Positions 1 to 9,956 of a DNA stretch of 64,000 nt are shown here, in pieces. Location: NCBI GenBank assembly GCA_030068145.1, contig JAPJBO010000406.1:124001-188000 (forward strand), written 5' to 3'. The notes beneath the pieces are model-generated. The model had not been told where the DNA came from. It did no database searches and saw nothing but the letters and a program-made list of their open reading frames with translations. The translations under genes were made by a program, and so were the position numbers. The stretch comes from Diplonema papillatum. Taxonomy: Eukaryota; Euglenozoa; Diplonemea; Diplonemida; Diplonemidae. Each line of letters opens with the position of its first letter. Within the stretch, counting starts at the first letter, position 1.

Positions 1-105
1 TGCACGAGGCACGCGCCCAAGACCCGTGCATGGCTACCGTAGCACCCTCCATGTTTGCACCTTCCTCGGATGCTACGGTCGGGAAGGGGCTTCAATGTTA
101 GCCGC
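1..105. repeat. Dispersed repeat, copy 1 (second copy near 58917-59010)
   Basis: This stretch matches 58917-59010 closely, including the words GCTACCGTAGCACCCTCC and GATGCTACGGTCGGGAAG. It contains the inverted pair CTACCGTAGC / GATGCTACGG. No protein is recognised in it. The two copies lie at opposite ends of the window in the same orientation. Confidence 0.75.
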
Positions 106-394
106 ACCTCTGATGGAAGGTCTTGCTGCTTCCTGCGATGCACTAATAATCCGCCATGAGGGTTTGACAGCTCGCAGGTAGCCGAATAGCAACCGTACAG
201 TACAGTCTATGAAAGGATCACAAGCGCATTGCGATAAACACGGAAGCTTTTCGGTGCGGACAGTTCCTTCGTTGTACCGCTGATGCAAGATCAGCTGCAC
301 AAGCTGTGTTCAACAGCTGCAGGATGTTGAAGAGCGACCACATTACAGTCGAGAGAGGAGCACAAGCGCGTTGGCGGGCGCAACTACTCGCCTC

Positions 395-598
395 GCAGGC
401 AATATTTTCTCGTTTGCACGGTTGACACGATCAACAAAATACTCATCCGATGCGATCCTCTTCGTTAGCCGCAGCACGGATCCGGTTAGCAACGCTTCAA
501 TCGCAGTCTTGCAGTCTGAAGAGGAGAACTATCAGCGAGTACTGCGCTATGTGGAGGCTCCTGAGAGTCTTTGAGCTCGTGGTCCCAATGCACGAGTC
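395..598 (-). pseudogene. Duplicated 3' end of the adjacent ubiquitin-like gene
   Basis: About 200 bp here are a diverged direct copy of 598-800, which holds the last codons and 3' flank of the UBL gene. On the minus strand one frame still reads LRLVHWDHELKDSQ, matching MRLVHWGRELKDDSA in the parent. Substitutions and frame loss show decay. It lies directly downstream of the parent stop, so a short tandem duplication is the simplest origin. The bases between 106 and 394 show nothing recognisable. Confidence 0.75.
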
Positions 599-648
599 GC
601 AGGCAATCTTTTCTCACGTTTGCATAGGTGACACGATTACCAAAATAC

Positions 649-1359
649 TCATCCACTGCGATCCTCTTCTGCAGCCGCAGCAGGGATCCGGTTAACAACG
701 CTTCTATCGCAGTCTTGCAGTCTGAAGAGGAGAACTATCAGCGAGTGCTGCGCTATGTGGAGGCTCTTGAGGGTCGCCGAATCGTCTTTGAGCTCGCGGC
801 CCCAGTGCACGAGTCGCATCCTGTCGGCAGGGAAGCCCTGCTGCTCTGCGATGGCGTCCTTCAGCTCTTCTACCGTGCTTGCCGACGACACGCCGCTGAC
901 GGGGAAGCTGACGGCTGTCAGCGTCTTGATCTCTTTCGCGCCTTCCCAGTCGGTGCAGGCCTCGGGATACGGCTGCTTGCCGGGGAGGAGGGGCGACGTG
1001 GGGAGGCTCGCGGGGACCGGGTATAACGGGTTGTGGGGGGTAGGCTTCACCGACTGGCTGTTGGGGGATGACGGCTCAGGTATCACGATCTGCAACTCTT
1101 GGGAGTGGCTATGGCGATTGGTGTCGATGTTGTTGTTGTTGTTGTTGTTGTCGTTGTTGCTGTTGGGCGGGTCTTCGGGTCGGTCTCGGGCATTCACACC
1201 CTGGGGGTCCTGGGGGTCCTGGGTGGGTGGTTTCCGGCTGCCGGCCGCGCCGCCGCCGTTGTTCCCGCCTCGGGGAGGCGACTGCTGCTGCTTCGGCTTG
1301 TTCCGGTTGGTCGCCTGCACCGGCGGCCGCGGCGCCTCGCGGCTCCTGCAGCAGCCCAT
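649..1359 (-). CDS. Ubiquitin-like domain protein with N-terminal acylation motif
   Basis: The 236-residue product begins MGCCRSREAPRPP; Gly2 followed by two Cys is the layout of an N-myristoylated and palmitoylated, membrane-anchored protein. Residues 20-140 are low complexity: a QQQ run, Gly/Pro/Asn stretches and a poly-Asn tract. Residues about 143-215 look like a ubiquitin fold, with TVEELKDAIAEQQGFPADRM and then RLVHWGRELKDD lining up with the central helix and the LIFAGKQLEDG strand-turn of ubiquitin, ending in LIVLLFRL. There is no C-terminal diglycine in the right place, so it is unlikely to be conjugated; a membrane-tethered UBL adaptor is the better guess. I chose the second Met (1359) over the one at 1407 because it creates the acylation signal and is also kept in the duplicate at 2534. 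Gene ends on both sides are duplicated nearby. Confidence 0.7.
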   Translation of the reverse strand: MGCCRSREAPRPPVQATNRNKPKQQQSPPRGGNNGGGAAGSRKPPTQDPQDPQGVNARDRPEDPPNSNNDNNNNNNNIDTNRHSHSQELQIVIPEPSSPNSQSVKPTPHNPLYPVPASLPTSPLLPGKQPYPEACTDWEGAKEIKTLTAVSFPVSGVSSASTVEELKDAIAEQQGFPADRMRLVHWGRELKDDSATLKSLHIAQHSLIVLLFRLQDCDRSVVNRIPAAAAEEDRSG

Positions 1360-1696
1360 GCGCGCCGAGCGGAGGGCCCCGCTGGGTTCCCGATACGTCA
1401 CGCGCAACCTCGGCCGGGCTTCGGCGTGCGGAGTCGGCGGGGAGGCAACACGCTCACACTGCGCGCGAGCAGGAGACTTTGTGTTGCCGACAGCCAGCCG
1501 GGGGGGGGGGGTTGTTGTTGATGAACAGTCGGGTGTCTTTTATTTTTCCTTTTTCTTTCCGTGTGTGTCGCCCCTACGATCAACCGGGGAAGTGGATCGT
1601 GCACTTTTCTTTCGTTTCCTGCATTGGGTGTTCGATTCGTGCTTGCGTTTCGCCTTTGCTTGATGAGAAGGAATTTGACCATTTTTGTTGCCGCTC

Positions 1697-1714
1697 GGCC
1701 CGCCTTGGGAGGCG

Positions 1715-1762
<48 letters not shown>

Positions 1763-1868
1763 AATGCTGCTGCTGCTAATGCTGCTGCTGCTAATGCTGC
1801 TGCTGCTAATGCTGCTGCTGCTAATGCTGCTGCTGCTGCTGCTAATGCTGCTGCTGCTGCTGCTAATG

Positions 1869-1915
<47 letters not shown>

Positions 1916-2318
1916 GCTGCTGCTAATGCTGCTGCTGCTAATGCTGCTGCTGCTAATGCTGCTGCTGCTAATGCTGCTGCTGCTAATGCTGCTGCTGCTG
2001 CTGCTAATGCTGCTGCTGCTGCTGCTAATGCTGCTGCTGCTAATGCTGCTGCTGCTAATGCTGCTGCTGCTGCTGCTAATGCTGCTGCTGCTGCTGCTAA
2101 TGCTGCTGCTGCTAATGCTGCTGCTGCTAATGCTGCTGCTGCTAATGCTGCTGCTGCTAATGCTGCTGCTGCTGCTGCTAATGCTGCTGCTGCTGCTGCT
2201 AATGCTGTTGCTGCTGCTGCTAATGCTGCTGCTGCTAATGCTGCTGCTGCTAATGCTGCTGCTGCTAATGCTGCTGCTGCTAATGCTGCTGCTGCTGCTG
2301 CTAATGCTGCTGCTAATG

Positions 2319-2353
<35 letters not shown>

Positions 2354-2534
2354 AATGCTGCTGCTAATGCTGCTGCTAATGCTGCTGCTAATGCTGCTGC
2401 TAATGCTGCTGCTAATGCTGCTGCTGCTGCTGCTAATGCTGCTGCAGCTGCTGCTGCTGCTGCTGCTTCGGCTTGTTCCGGTTGGTCGCCTGCACCGGCG
2501 GCCGCGGCGCCTCGCGGCTCCTGCAGCAGCCCAT
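1697..2534 (-). pseudogene. 5' duplicate of the UBL gene with expanded CAG tract
   Basis: On the minus strand the start MGCCRSREAPRPP and the following NRNKPKQQQ are identical to the gene at 649-1359, and the upstream flank (2535-2625 and 2800-2900) matches 1360-1600. In the parent the short QQQ run is followed by SPPRGG. Here the same flank (GGAGGCGACTGCTG on the plus strand at 1709) appears only after about 750 bp of trinucleotide repeat. In the Q frame the interspersed ATTAGC creates a TAG stop after about 12 Gln-rich residues. This is therefore a 5'-truncated tandem copy whose polyglutamine codons expanded and closed the frame. About 180 bp at 2626-2805 is foreign to the parent flank. Confidence 0.8.
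1717..2470. repeat. (GCT)nAAT compound microsatellite
   Basis: About 750 bp are made of GCT runs separated by AAT, mostly as 15-bp (GCT)4AAT and 21-bp (GCT)6AAT units, with occasional GTT or ACT changes and a 12-bp (GCT)3AAT block near 2350-2420. It has no stops in several frames, giving artefactual poly-Leu, poly-Ala and Ala-Asn reading frames. It sits exactly where the parent UBL gene has three CAG codons. Confidence 0.95.
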
Positions 2535-2625
2535 GCGCGCCGAGCGGAGGGCCCCGCTGGGTTCCCGATACGTCACGCACAACCTCTGCCGGGCCTCGGC
2601 GTGCGGAGTCGGCGGGGGGGAGGTA

Positions 2626-3181
2626 CCACACTCAGGCAATTCCTTCAGGAAACCCATCAAAACCCCAAGCCGCAGCCACAAAAAACAGCCCGACTGGGAC
2701 ACAAGCACACAGGGGAACCCAAAACATTCGAAAGGTTGATCCACACCGGTGTGGGTTGATAAAACGCCCACAAAATGTGTCGCCAAACCGCCGGGACCCT
2801 AACTGCGCGCGAGAAGGAGACTTTGTGTTCGCCGACAACCAGCCGAGGTTGTTGTTGATGTATCTTCGACTTCCCCCTTTTCCCCCTACTTTTCGTTTTC
2901 CTTTTTCTTGCGGCCTCCCACATATTCTACACCTCTCGTGTCACTGCATAAAGTCAGACTAGAGTCAAACTCAACAGGGCCTTCTTTCCCCGCTGACAGT
3001 TTCAAGTCCGTTCCCTTGACTGCTGTTTCGCTAGATGGTAGGTAGGGACAGGGTTTTCATTGGTCCATTCATGCGCGTCTTTAAAACGAGGCATTTGGCT
3101 ACCTTGAGAGAGATTCATAGTTACTCCCGCCGCGTTTACCCGTGCTTGCTCTCAGCGCTGATTGCTTGCTCTCAGCGCTGA
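2626..3181. other. Non-coding stretch upstream of the duplicated UBL 5' end
   Basis: No gene is supported. From 2806 to 2900 it resembles the upstream flank of the intact UBL gene (1458-1560). At 3065-3090 the words CCATTCATGCGCGTCTTTA recur near 21012, and CTTGCTCTCAGCGCTGATT is repeated twice in tandem at 3145-3182. Confidence 0.6.
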
Positions 3182-3455
3182 TTAACCACATACAGACGAA
3201 CTACGCCATATGGCTTAGATAATACAAGTTATTCGCGAGTATCTGCGAGAGGCACGGGCCCGCCCTGGGTCACTTCCGTGTGTACTCATTCAGTGTCGAG
3301 GTGCGCATTTGAAAGACCTGCCACGAAACCTTTCAAATGCGCTCTTCGGTTCCCGTTTTTGACCTACGAAACCCCGTTTTGAGTATGACCCAAGGTTTGC
3401 CCTGAAAGTTCATTTTTCCCAAAATTAACACCCACTCTCGTCTGTACGTGGTTAA
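3182..3455. mobile_element. piggyBac-type MITE with TTAA ends
   Basis: The element starts TTAACCACATACAGACGA and ends with the inverse TCGTCTGTACGTGGTTAA. TTAA at both edges is the target-site duplication used by piggyBac transposases. It is 274 bp with no ORF. Inside, GCATTTGAAAG and CTTTCAAATGC form a second inverted pair. A copy in the opposite orientation lies at 27259-27530. Confidence 0.8.
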
Positions 3456-4027
3456 CAGTCAGGGTACTGGGCAGAAGTCACATTTCACTCGCCACCACAG
3501 CAAACTGCTGTGGCTCAAATACAACCAGTTGGATTCAACAGTTCCAAAGCTGACACTTCATTGCAGACACAACATGCGCGTTCTATCGAATGCACTTCGA
3601 TGCTGGACACAATCGCGACCGTTGCTACGACAGGTCTTGATGTGATGAACGGTCTCGGTGCGTCTTGGGCCACGAGTGTCCGTAGAAAGCACGCGAGGAC
3701 AACAGGCCGAGGAAAAGCAAAGGGAGGGCACGGTTTGCTGGCGCGTTTTGGCTTCAAAACGGCGCCTTTTTTTTTTTCGACGTTGGTGGCAAAGGCAAGT
3801 CGCTCTTTCCCGGGGAGAGAGAGAGAGAGAGGGATCAAGAACTTCGCAGGCGAACTAAAGGGTGGGTCGCGACGACCTTCTCGTGGAGGGTGGGCTAAAG
3901 GAATGTGTAGGTCTGGATTGCGTTCGAGGGGTTGCTTCTTTTTTTTCTTGTCAATAGTGGGTACCGATTTCCCCTTGAAGAAGGTACCAGGGAAAGCCTG
4001 CTACACGGGAGCCAAGCTTCACGTGTT
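3456..4027. other. No gene seen; low-complexity runs
   Basis: The short open frames here share no family signature. The stretch holds T-runs at 3768-3778 and 3938-3948, a GA run at 3822-3834 and the near-repeat TACCGATTTCCC at 3963 and 4068. Confidence 0.4.
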
Positions 4028-4260
4028 CGGCGGTACTGCAGAGCCACGGGCCTACGGGTCAAGTGGCTACCGATTTCCCAAACTAAAGCATCAAGGCGTG
4101 GCGCACCTTGGGGCTTGGCGCTCGCGCTGAACACAAGCTCGTCGAAACGGTCAGCCGCAGGCAGAGCGGACTCGGTTGTGGCACTGTGCTGCCTCCGACT
4201 TAAGCTTTGCAAGCTGTGGTTGAGCGTCACGTTCCTGGACCCGGAGCGGCCTTTTTCTTT
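4028..4260 (+). repeat. Dispersed repeat B, copy 1
   Basis: The block from CGGCGGTACTGCAGAGCCAC to GGAGCGGCCTTTTT recurs at 25565-25750 in the same orientation. This copy carries extra sequence, including CGGGCCTACGGGTCAAG. No convincing protein is encoded. Confidence 0.8.
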
Positions 4261-4484
4261 TTTCTTCTTCTTCTCTTGTCGATAGTAGTCGGAGGGTTCC
4301 CCTCCTCTCCTTTTTTTCTTTTTGAGGGGCACGGCGCCAAGAAAGCTGCTGCCCCAACCTTGCAATTTTGGTTCGTTTTTCTTCCTACGTAGCCCAAAGG
4401 CGGAGCTGGCAAGATGAGCACACAGTTGTAATAAAAGGGCACTTTCGGAACAACGGCTTTTCTGCTGCTTTTTTTTTGTATAAT

Positions 4485-4605
4485 TATCGCGCGCCACTAA
4501 ACCCAGATTTACCTGTGTTTCGTGTGGGCTACAGCACACATTTACCTTTTTTGATCTATCGCACTCAAGCATTTCCTACAAAGCAGGTGCTGATACAAAA
4601 AAAGA
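4485..4605 (+). repeat. Dispersed repeat C, partial copy
   Basis: It contains the family core GTGTTTCGTGTGGGCTACAG and ends TTTCCTACAAAGCAGGTGCT. The longest copy is at 27605-27845; others are at 17283-17455, 49979-50094, 55400-55530, 57010-57232 and 63585-63715. The first half of the element is missing here. Confidence 0.85.
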
Positions 4606-5006
4606 AATCCCACGCTGAAACGGGCAGTCTCGCAAAGTTAGTTCACTGTCGTGCATCAGTAAATTCGTTGCATTAGTGTGATTGTCAGGCCTTCGACTAC
4701 CCTGAGCCAGCTGAGGACCGGGCACCACCGCCTGATCATGACGCGAGTAGCTCCCGAAGGGTGCCCCTGTGGTTAATCCGGCACCCAAGGGACGTATTTT
4801 AAAGATTTCTTAGCGTAAAAGCAACTGCCGACAAAAAAGAGTGCCTGCCCCCCCTCTTTTTTCACGGCTGGAACTCGAGGTGTCCCCAGAAAACTGGGAG
4901 GTTTTCTTGGGCCAGTCACACACGGATTTTTGTTTTGAAATATCAGCTCCGGTACCAAAAAAACGAGCAGGACAGAACTGCGGACTGAACAAAAGAACTG
5001 CAAAAA
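4606..5006. other. Upstream flank of the piggyBac remnant, no gene
   Basis: No gene is supported. A TTAA in GTGGTTAATCCGG near 4772 resembles the right end of the TTAA MITEs, but no partner is seen downstream of the transposase. Confidence 0.4.
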
Positions 5007-6493
5007 ATGGTCAGGAAAGGCGTGATTGTCAGTGATGAAGTGTGCGATTCAGAAAGCACATCGTCCGAGACAGAGTCGGACAGCTCGTCGACGGATGAGG
5101 AAGAGGTGAAGCCGAGAAAGTCCCCTTCCCGTGCGCAGAAACCTGAAAAGCAGACTGGGAAGCCTCAGCAGCCGGTAGATGGGTGGACAGAGGGTATGGG
5201 GCCTGTGGATGACTTCCTGAGAAAGTTGCCTGCGGACACCTTTCGCACGTGCACCGTCGTTGATTCCCTGGAGCAGTACGACGACCACCGAAGCAGGCGC
5301 GAATTCGGGTCCATACCCGGGGTGACACTGAGACTGAGAAACGAGCAGAAGGGGTGTGAATGCGCCTACATCGCGTTGTGGCGTGCACTTGCATGGCGAG
5401 CTACCGGAAAGACAGATCTCCCGACTAAGGCTGTCGTGAGATGCTTCACCTTGCCAGGAAGTACGCACAGCGTGGGCACTGGCTGTATTTCGACAACTAC
5501 TATACCAGTGTCCCACTAATGCTTGCTCTATCCAGCATGGGGTTCCATTCGTGTGGTACAGTACGGTCGAACCGGAAAGGGCTCCCATTACTTCGCGAGA
5601 AAAAGGAGAAGAAACGTGGCCGACCAAGTAAGATCGAGAAGGCCAAGGCACCGCAGCGTGGGGACTCTTTTTTCATGCAATCCGGACCGGTCACTTACGT
5701 GGAGTGGCACGACAAACGGGAGGTCAAAATGTTGTCCACCCTCCCGATCGGGGCATCCACAACTGAGGTCCAGAGACGACCCAAAGGTTCTTGTGGAAGA
5801 AAGGAACCAGTGCAAAAACCCGATATCGTCGAGTCCTACAACGCGTACATGGGCGGTGTCGACCTCAGCGACCAGCTCATGGCCAGTTGTGGCCGGCTCA
5901 TGAAGGGTCGGAGGTGGTACCTGAAGCTTTTCTTCTACTTGTTGGAAGTTTCGTGCCTCAACGCATCTGTTATTTGGAAACATCTCCACAAAGACGATCT
6001 GCAGAGCTTTTCCTTCGCTAACTTCAAGCGTGCGCTTATTGCGGGGCTCCTGAACGCAGATCCTGCCGATGACAGCAGCACAGAACCGGATGAGGTAAGT
6101 GCCGGCCCCGAACCCACGACTCCCACCAAATCGCAGCAGGACAGCGCACCGTCGACCCCATTCTCGCCAAGTACTCCGTCACGTGCTGACGATCATCCGT
6201 GCCGGCTTGACGGTAAAACCCACTACCTTGTGCCCCTGGACCGCCGGACGACTTGCAAGTGCCACGTGCAGCGCAAGGACGTCCAATACATGTGCAAGCA
6301 GTGTGGTGTGCCATTGTGCCCTGCACCCTGCTTTGGGCGGTTTCACACCAAGCAGGACCACAAATTCGACGACCCGAACTTGAAGGACGCGCAGCGCCGA
6401 CTCAAGGATCCCAACGGGCGCCCATTCAAGCGCGGGAGGAAGCGCAGTCTCCAGTCAAACAACAGCCCTGCGCACAACAAGCGCAAGACCTGA
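5007..6493 (+). pseudogene. piggyBac transposase, frameshifted and internally deleted
   Basis: Two frames abut at about 5440. The first (5007-5440) has an acidic Ser-rich N-terminus followed by piggyBac-like N-terminal sequence. The second (5441-6493, about 350 residues) starts MLHLARKYAQRGHW and continues into YFDNYYTSVPLM, which carries the second catalytic Asp of the family, then YNAYMGGVDLSDQL, which carries the third. A Cys-rich zinc-binding tail follows (CKCH, CKQCGVPLC, CF, FHTKQDH), typical of piggyBac C-termini. The segment with the first catalytic Asp, normally between these two parts, is absent, and the second frame has a TAA just upstream at 5426. The enzyme is therefore inactive as it stands. 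I found no matching terminal inverted repeats close by. TTAA-flanked MITEs elsewhere in the window show that such an enzyme has acted in this genome. Confidence 0.85.
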
Positions 6494-7019
6494 GGCTGTG
6501 CTTGGATCGCCTTCTACTTTTTCGACGCGTAGGAGTGCAATCTCGCTACCAATTTCGTCTCTCTTCATACCTTCCGTGGCAGAGCTTATTATTTCACTCT
6601 CATTCTTTCGTAAAGTTTCCAGGTGGCTGGCTGAGCAACGCCTGGCCAACCGGACACGATACTTTTGCGACGGCCCGGCCCCCCTGCACGCCGAACATGA
6701 CATGAGTGCCTGATACAAGACCAGCACGAATGGGAGGCAGCGACCGAAACGAACCCGGAGAGAGGCGAGAAGAACACTGCGAACCAATAGCGCACTCGAC
6801 GATGGTTGCAGGACCAATGAATAGCGGGAAACAACTTCACACCCTGCCGACCTGGAACAGCTTTCGCACGGCAAAAAGCCTGGATACCTGTTGCGGCAAA
6901 TGGCCGCAATGAAAAGATCGACGAAAATGCGCTTAGTTCCACCCCTCGGATGCCACAAATCTTGCTGTCGGCGGCTTGATACACCCCGGACGAAGTGTAC
7001 CCGAAAATAGGCAATTTCC
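6494..7019. other. No gene recognised downstream of the transposase
   Basis: Open frames on both strands cross this stretch without family motifs. Nothing repeated elsewhere in the window was noticed. Confidence 0.4.
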
Positions 7020-7250
7020 TCAGAATAACCCCCCCAGGGGTGGAAACTGAATCTGGCCCGTCTGGGGTTTGGGTTTTATGTTTCCTGGGGGGGGTGGCTT
7101 GTCCAGGACACCAGCGTTTGTACTTAGAAGAATTCGAGGCCCACCTCACGGATTTTGTGAAAGTTTGAAGAATGGGGGGTCCGGGGGGCCAAGCCCCCCG
7201 GCCGGACGGTACGGTACGCCAAGGTACGCCTTCGGCGTTTTTTCGCGTTG
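7020..7250. repeat. GC-rich dispersed repeat G, copy 1
   Basis: It shares GGGTTTTATGTTTCC and a C/G-rich hairpin (GGGGGGCCAAGCCCCCC) followed by GGACGGTACGGTACG with 16930-17200, where the parts lie in inverted order. The tracts form a strong stem-loop. No coding sequence. Confidence 0.65.
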
Positions 7251-7409
7251 ATCTTCGGAAACCCAGTGCTTCTAGTGGTTGTCCCGAAAAGTACATTTGC
7301 GCCGGTAAAGACCGGCGCCCAGCGAGACTAGAGGCAGCAGTTAAAGTAAAGGGCACATTAGACCTGAAAACCAACAAACCCCGAAAAATCATTATCGACC
7401 GGAAAAGTG

Positions 7410-7620
7410 TCCTCGGCCGGGTTCGAACCGGGGTCTTCAAGCCCCGAAGACGTGCACCGTTCACTCTGCCATAACGGTACCAGTTCCAAGGGGGGAAAAC
7501 TTCCTAAGGAGACCCTTTACGAAACGACACTATAAAAAAGTGCCCCCGGGCTTCGCCCGCAGACCCCCTAAAAAGTGGGGTTGGCTCGATAGAGCTATTA
7601 GCATACCTCTAGTCTCGGAC
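7410..7620 (-). mobile_element. tRNA-derived SINE, copy 1
   Basis: On the minus strand the element begins near GAGACTAGAGGTATGCTAAT, passes a hairpin GCGGGCGAAGCCCGGGGGC and reaches a tRNA-like module with a box-A-like TGGCAGAGTGAACGG and a box B GGTTCGAACCC (plus-strand 7420-7432). The acceptor-stem halves do not pair, so it is not a functional tRNA. Copy 2 lies at 24680-24905 on the plus strand and shares both modules. Confidence 0.75.
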
Positions 7621-8235
7621 TATACAATAGATTACAGTATGTGGCATATATTTGCGGGAATATCAAAATACAATCATTCCCCGCAAGTTACCCCTCCGAA
7701 CCTTCAACTCGTATGGGATAGCCGGAATATTCAACATTATCTATCATCAGACGCAGAGTATGCTTGCGGACAACGTCCCGAATGGCAAGACAAGGAAAGA
7801 AACTCCGAAGCTGTGCTTTCAGTTTTCCCCAGTTCCAGGTCAGGGTGAGAACCAAAGTGAAAAGTCCTAGCAAGCAAGCCGTCTTTGTTTTTACCAAAAA
7901 AATGAAATTTCGCTGAAGCCGTAACAACAGGGAGCAGAATAGGCGAAGCAGATGCAGGCTGCTATGGAGCTGCTACGGCAGACGGCGCTGCAGAGGCTGA
8001 TATGGACCCTCTTGGCCGAGAAGGGGCAGGTCTTGATTGAGCAGTGATGGCAGGCGACGACGTAGCTGCGTTGGCGGCTGGGGTAACTCGTGAACGAGCA
8101 CCCGCGGAAGGGGTGCTTCGTGGCGATGGGCTGCGACGCGGTAGATGCTTTGGCAGCCGGGGCAACTTGTGATCGAGCACCCGCGGAAGGGGTGCCTTGA
8201 GCTTTCGGCTGCTGCCCAGGCGATGAGGTAGCTGC
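7621..8235. other. Non-coding stretch with a short direct repeat
   Basis: GAGCACCCGCGGAAGGGGTG occurs at 8096 and again at 8175, inside a longer diverged direct repeat of about 80 bp. Upstream of 7900 nothing is recognised. This may be the upstream part of the element that carries the RNase H fragment. Confidence 0.5.
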
Positions 8236-8790
8236 GTTGGCGGACCAGCCAGGGCTGAGCGGAGAGCTGGTTGTTCGGGGGGACAGCGGAGTTGTCGTTG
8301 ACCAGATGACAGGAAACGCGCGCTGTTCCGAAGCTCGGCGACCGTACAAGACGAGGGCGCAGGCAGAGGTGGCGGAACTGCGGCAGAAAGGCACCGACAT
8401 CAAGTTGGAGCACGTGCCGCGCGAGCAGAATATCGACGCCGATGCTCTTTCGAATCGCGCGATGGATGAGGTTCAGAGACGAGCGACAGCCGAGTATCGG
8501 GACTCGGCGACCTCGAAATCGTACGCGATGAAGAGCGCGATGCGACGGCTGACGAGTATCGTGCAGACGCCGATGCACCCGGCGCTTGAGATGCAAGTCA
8601 ACGTCCTGACGTCTCTCGGAGGCGGGAACATGGCCAGACTCAACAAGAGACCACAAATAGCGAACCAGCCGTTTGAAGCTGTGATGCGCGCCTACGAAGC
8701 CGCCGCACAAGAGCAGACGGCGAAGAAGGCCGGCGACAAGGTGCGAGCCGGAGCTCCGCAAAGCTGCAACACTGAATGGCAGTTTTCGAC
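8236..8790 (+). pseudogene. RNase H domain fragment, probably retroelement-derived
   Basis: The frame carries the C-terminal half of an RNase HI fold: VRGDSGVVVDQMTG, then a helix, then IKLEHVPREQNIDADALSN and RAMDEV. This matches the GDS...V...HVPRE-N-ADxLxN-AMD pattern of plant-type RNase H and of retroelement RNase H. The N-terminal half with the first catalytic acidic residues is not present in frame. After the domain, about 80 residues (MHPALEMQVNVLTSLGG and onward) are also kept in a second copy at 43340-43730. The frame then runs into the 41-bp tandem array. A retroelement remnant is the best reading; a truncated cellular RNase H is possible. Confidence 0.7.
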
Positions 8791-8799
8791 CGCAGACGC

Positions 8800-9956
8800 A
8801 CTACAGTGCAACCTCAATGTAACCCGCAGAATCCGAGTCAAAAACAGTGTAACCTCAATGTAACCAGCCAAATTTGACTGAAAAACATTCAAATTTGACT
8901 GAAAAACAGTGTAACCTCAATGTAACCAGCCTAATTTGACTGAAAAACAGTGTACCCTCAATGTAACCAGCAGAATCCGAGTCAAAAACAGTGTAACCTC
9001 AATGTAACCAGCCTAATTTGACTGAAAAACAGTGTGCCCTCAATGTAACCAGCCAAATTTGACTGAAAAACAGTGCACCTTCAATGTAACCAGCCAAATT
9101 TGACAGAAAAACAGTGTACCCTCAATGTAACCGGCCGAATTCGACGAAAAACATTCAAATTTTACTGAAAAACAGTGTAACCTCAATGTAACCAGCCAAA
9201 TTTGACTGAAAAACAGTGTAACCTCAATGTAACCAGCCTAATTTGACTGAAAAACAGTGTGCCCTCAATGTAACCAGCCAAATTTGACTGAAAAACAGTG
9301 GCTGGTTACATTGAGGTTACACTGTTTTTCTGTCAAATTTGAATGTTTTTCAGTCAAATTTGGCTGGTTACATTGAGGTTACACTGTTTTTGACTCGGAT
9401 TCTGCGGGTTACATTGAGGTTGCACTGTTTTTCAGTCAAATTTGGCTTACATTGAGGTTACACTGAGTAAAATTTGAATGTTTTTCAGTCGAATTCGGCC
9501 GGTTACATTGAGGGTACACTGTTTTTCTGTCAAATTTGGCTGGTTACATTGAAGGTGCACTGTTTTTCAGTCAAATTTGGCTGGTTACATTGAGGGCACA
9601 CTGTTTTTCAGTCAAATTAGGCTGGTTACATTGAGGTTACACTGGTTTTGACTCGGATTCTGCTGGTTACATTGAGGGTACAAATTTGACTGAAAAACAG
9701 TGTACCCTCAATGTAACCGGCCGAATTCGACTGAAAAACATTCAAATTTTACTGAAAAACAGTGTAACCTCAATGTAACCAGCCTAATTTGACTGAAAAA
9801 CAGTGTGCCCTCAATGTAACCAGCCAAATTTCACTGAAAAACAGTGTGCCCTCAATGTAACCAGCAGAATCCGACTCAAAAACAGTGTAACCTCAATGTA
9901 ACCAGCCTAATTTGACTGAAAAACAGTGTAACCTCAATGTAACCAGCCAAATTCAA
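8800..9956. repeat. 41-bp tandem array with an inverted central block
   Basis: The unit is about 41 bp: GTGTAACCTCAATGTAACC followed by AGCCTAATTTGACTGAAAAACA, with variants (AATCCGAGTCAAAAACA; an extra ACATTCAAATTTGACTG spacer). From 8800 to about 9300 and from about 9682 to 9956 units read forward; from 9300 to 9682 they are inverted (GGTTACATTGAGGTTACAC). The array abuts the 71-bp satellite and shares its GGTTAC core. Confidence 0.92.

Noticed and set aside
1068..2962. Poly-Leu, poly-Ala and Ala/Asn open frames
   Set aside because: They are translations of the (GCT)nAAT repeat in successive frames, antisense or out of frame to the UBL gene copy.
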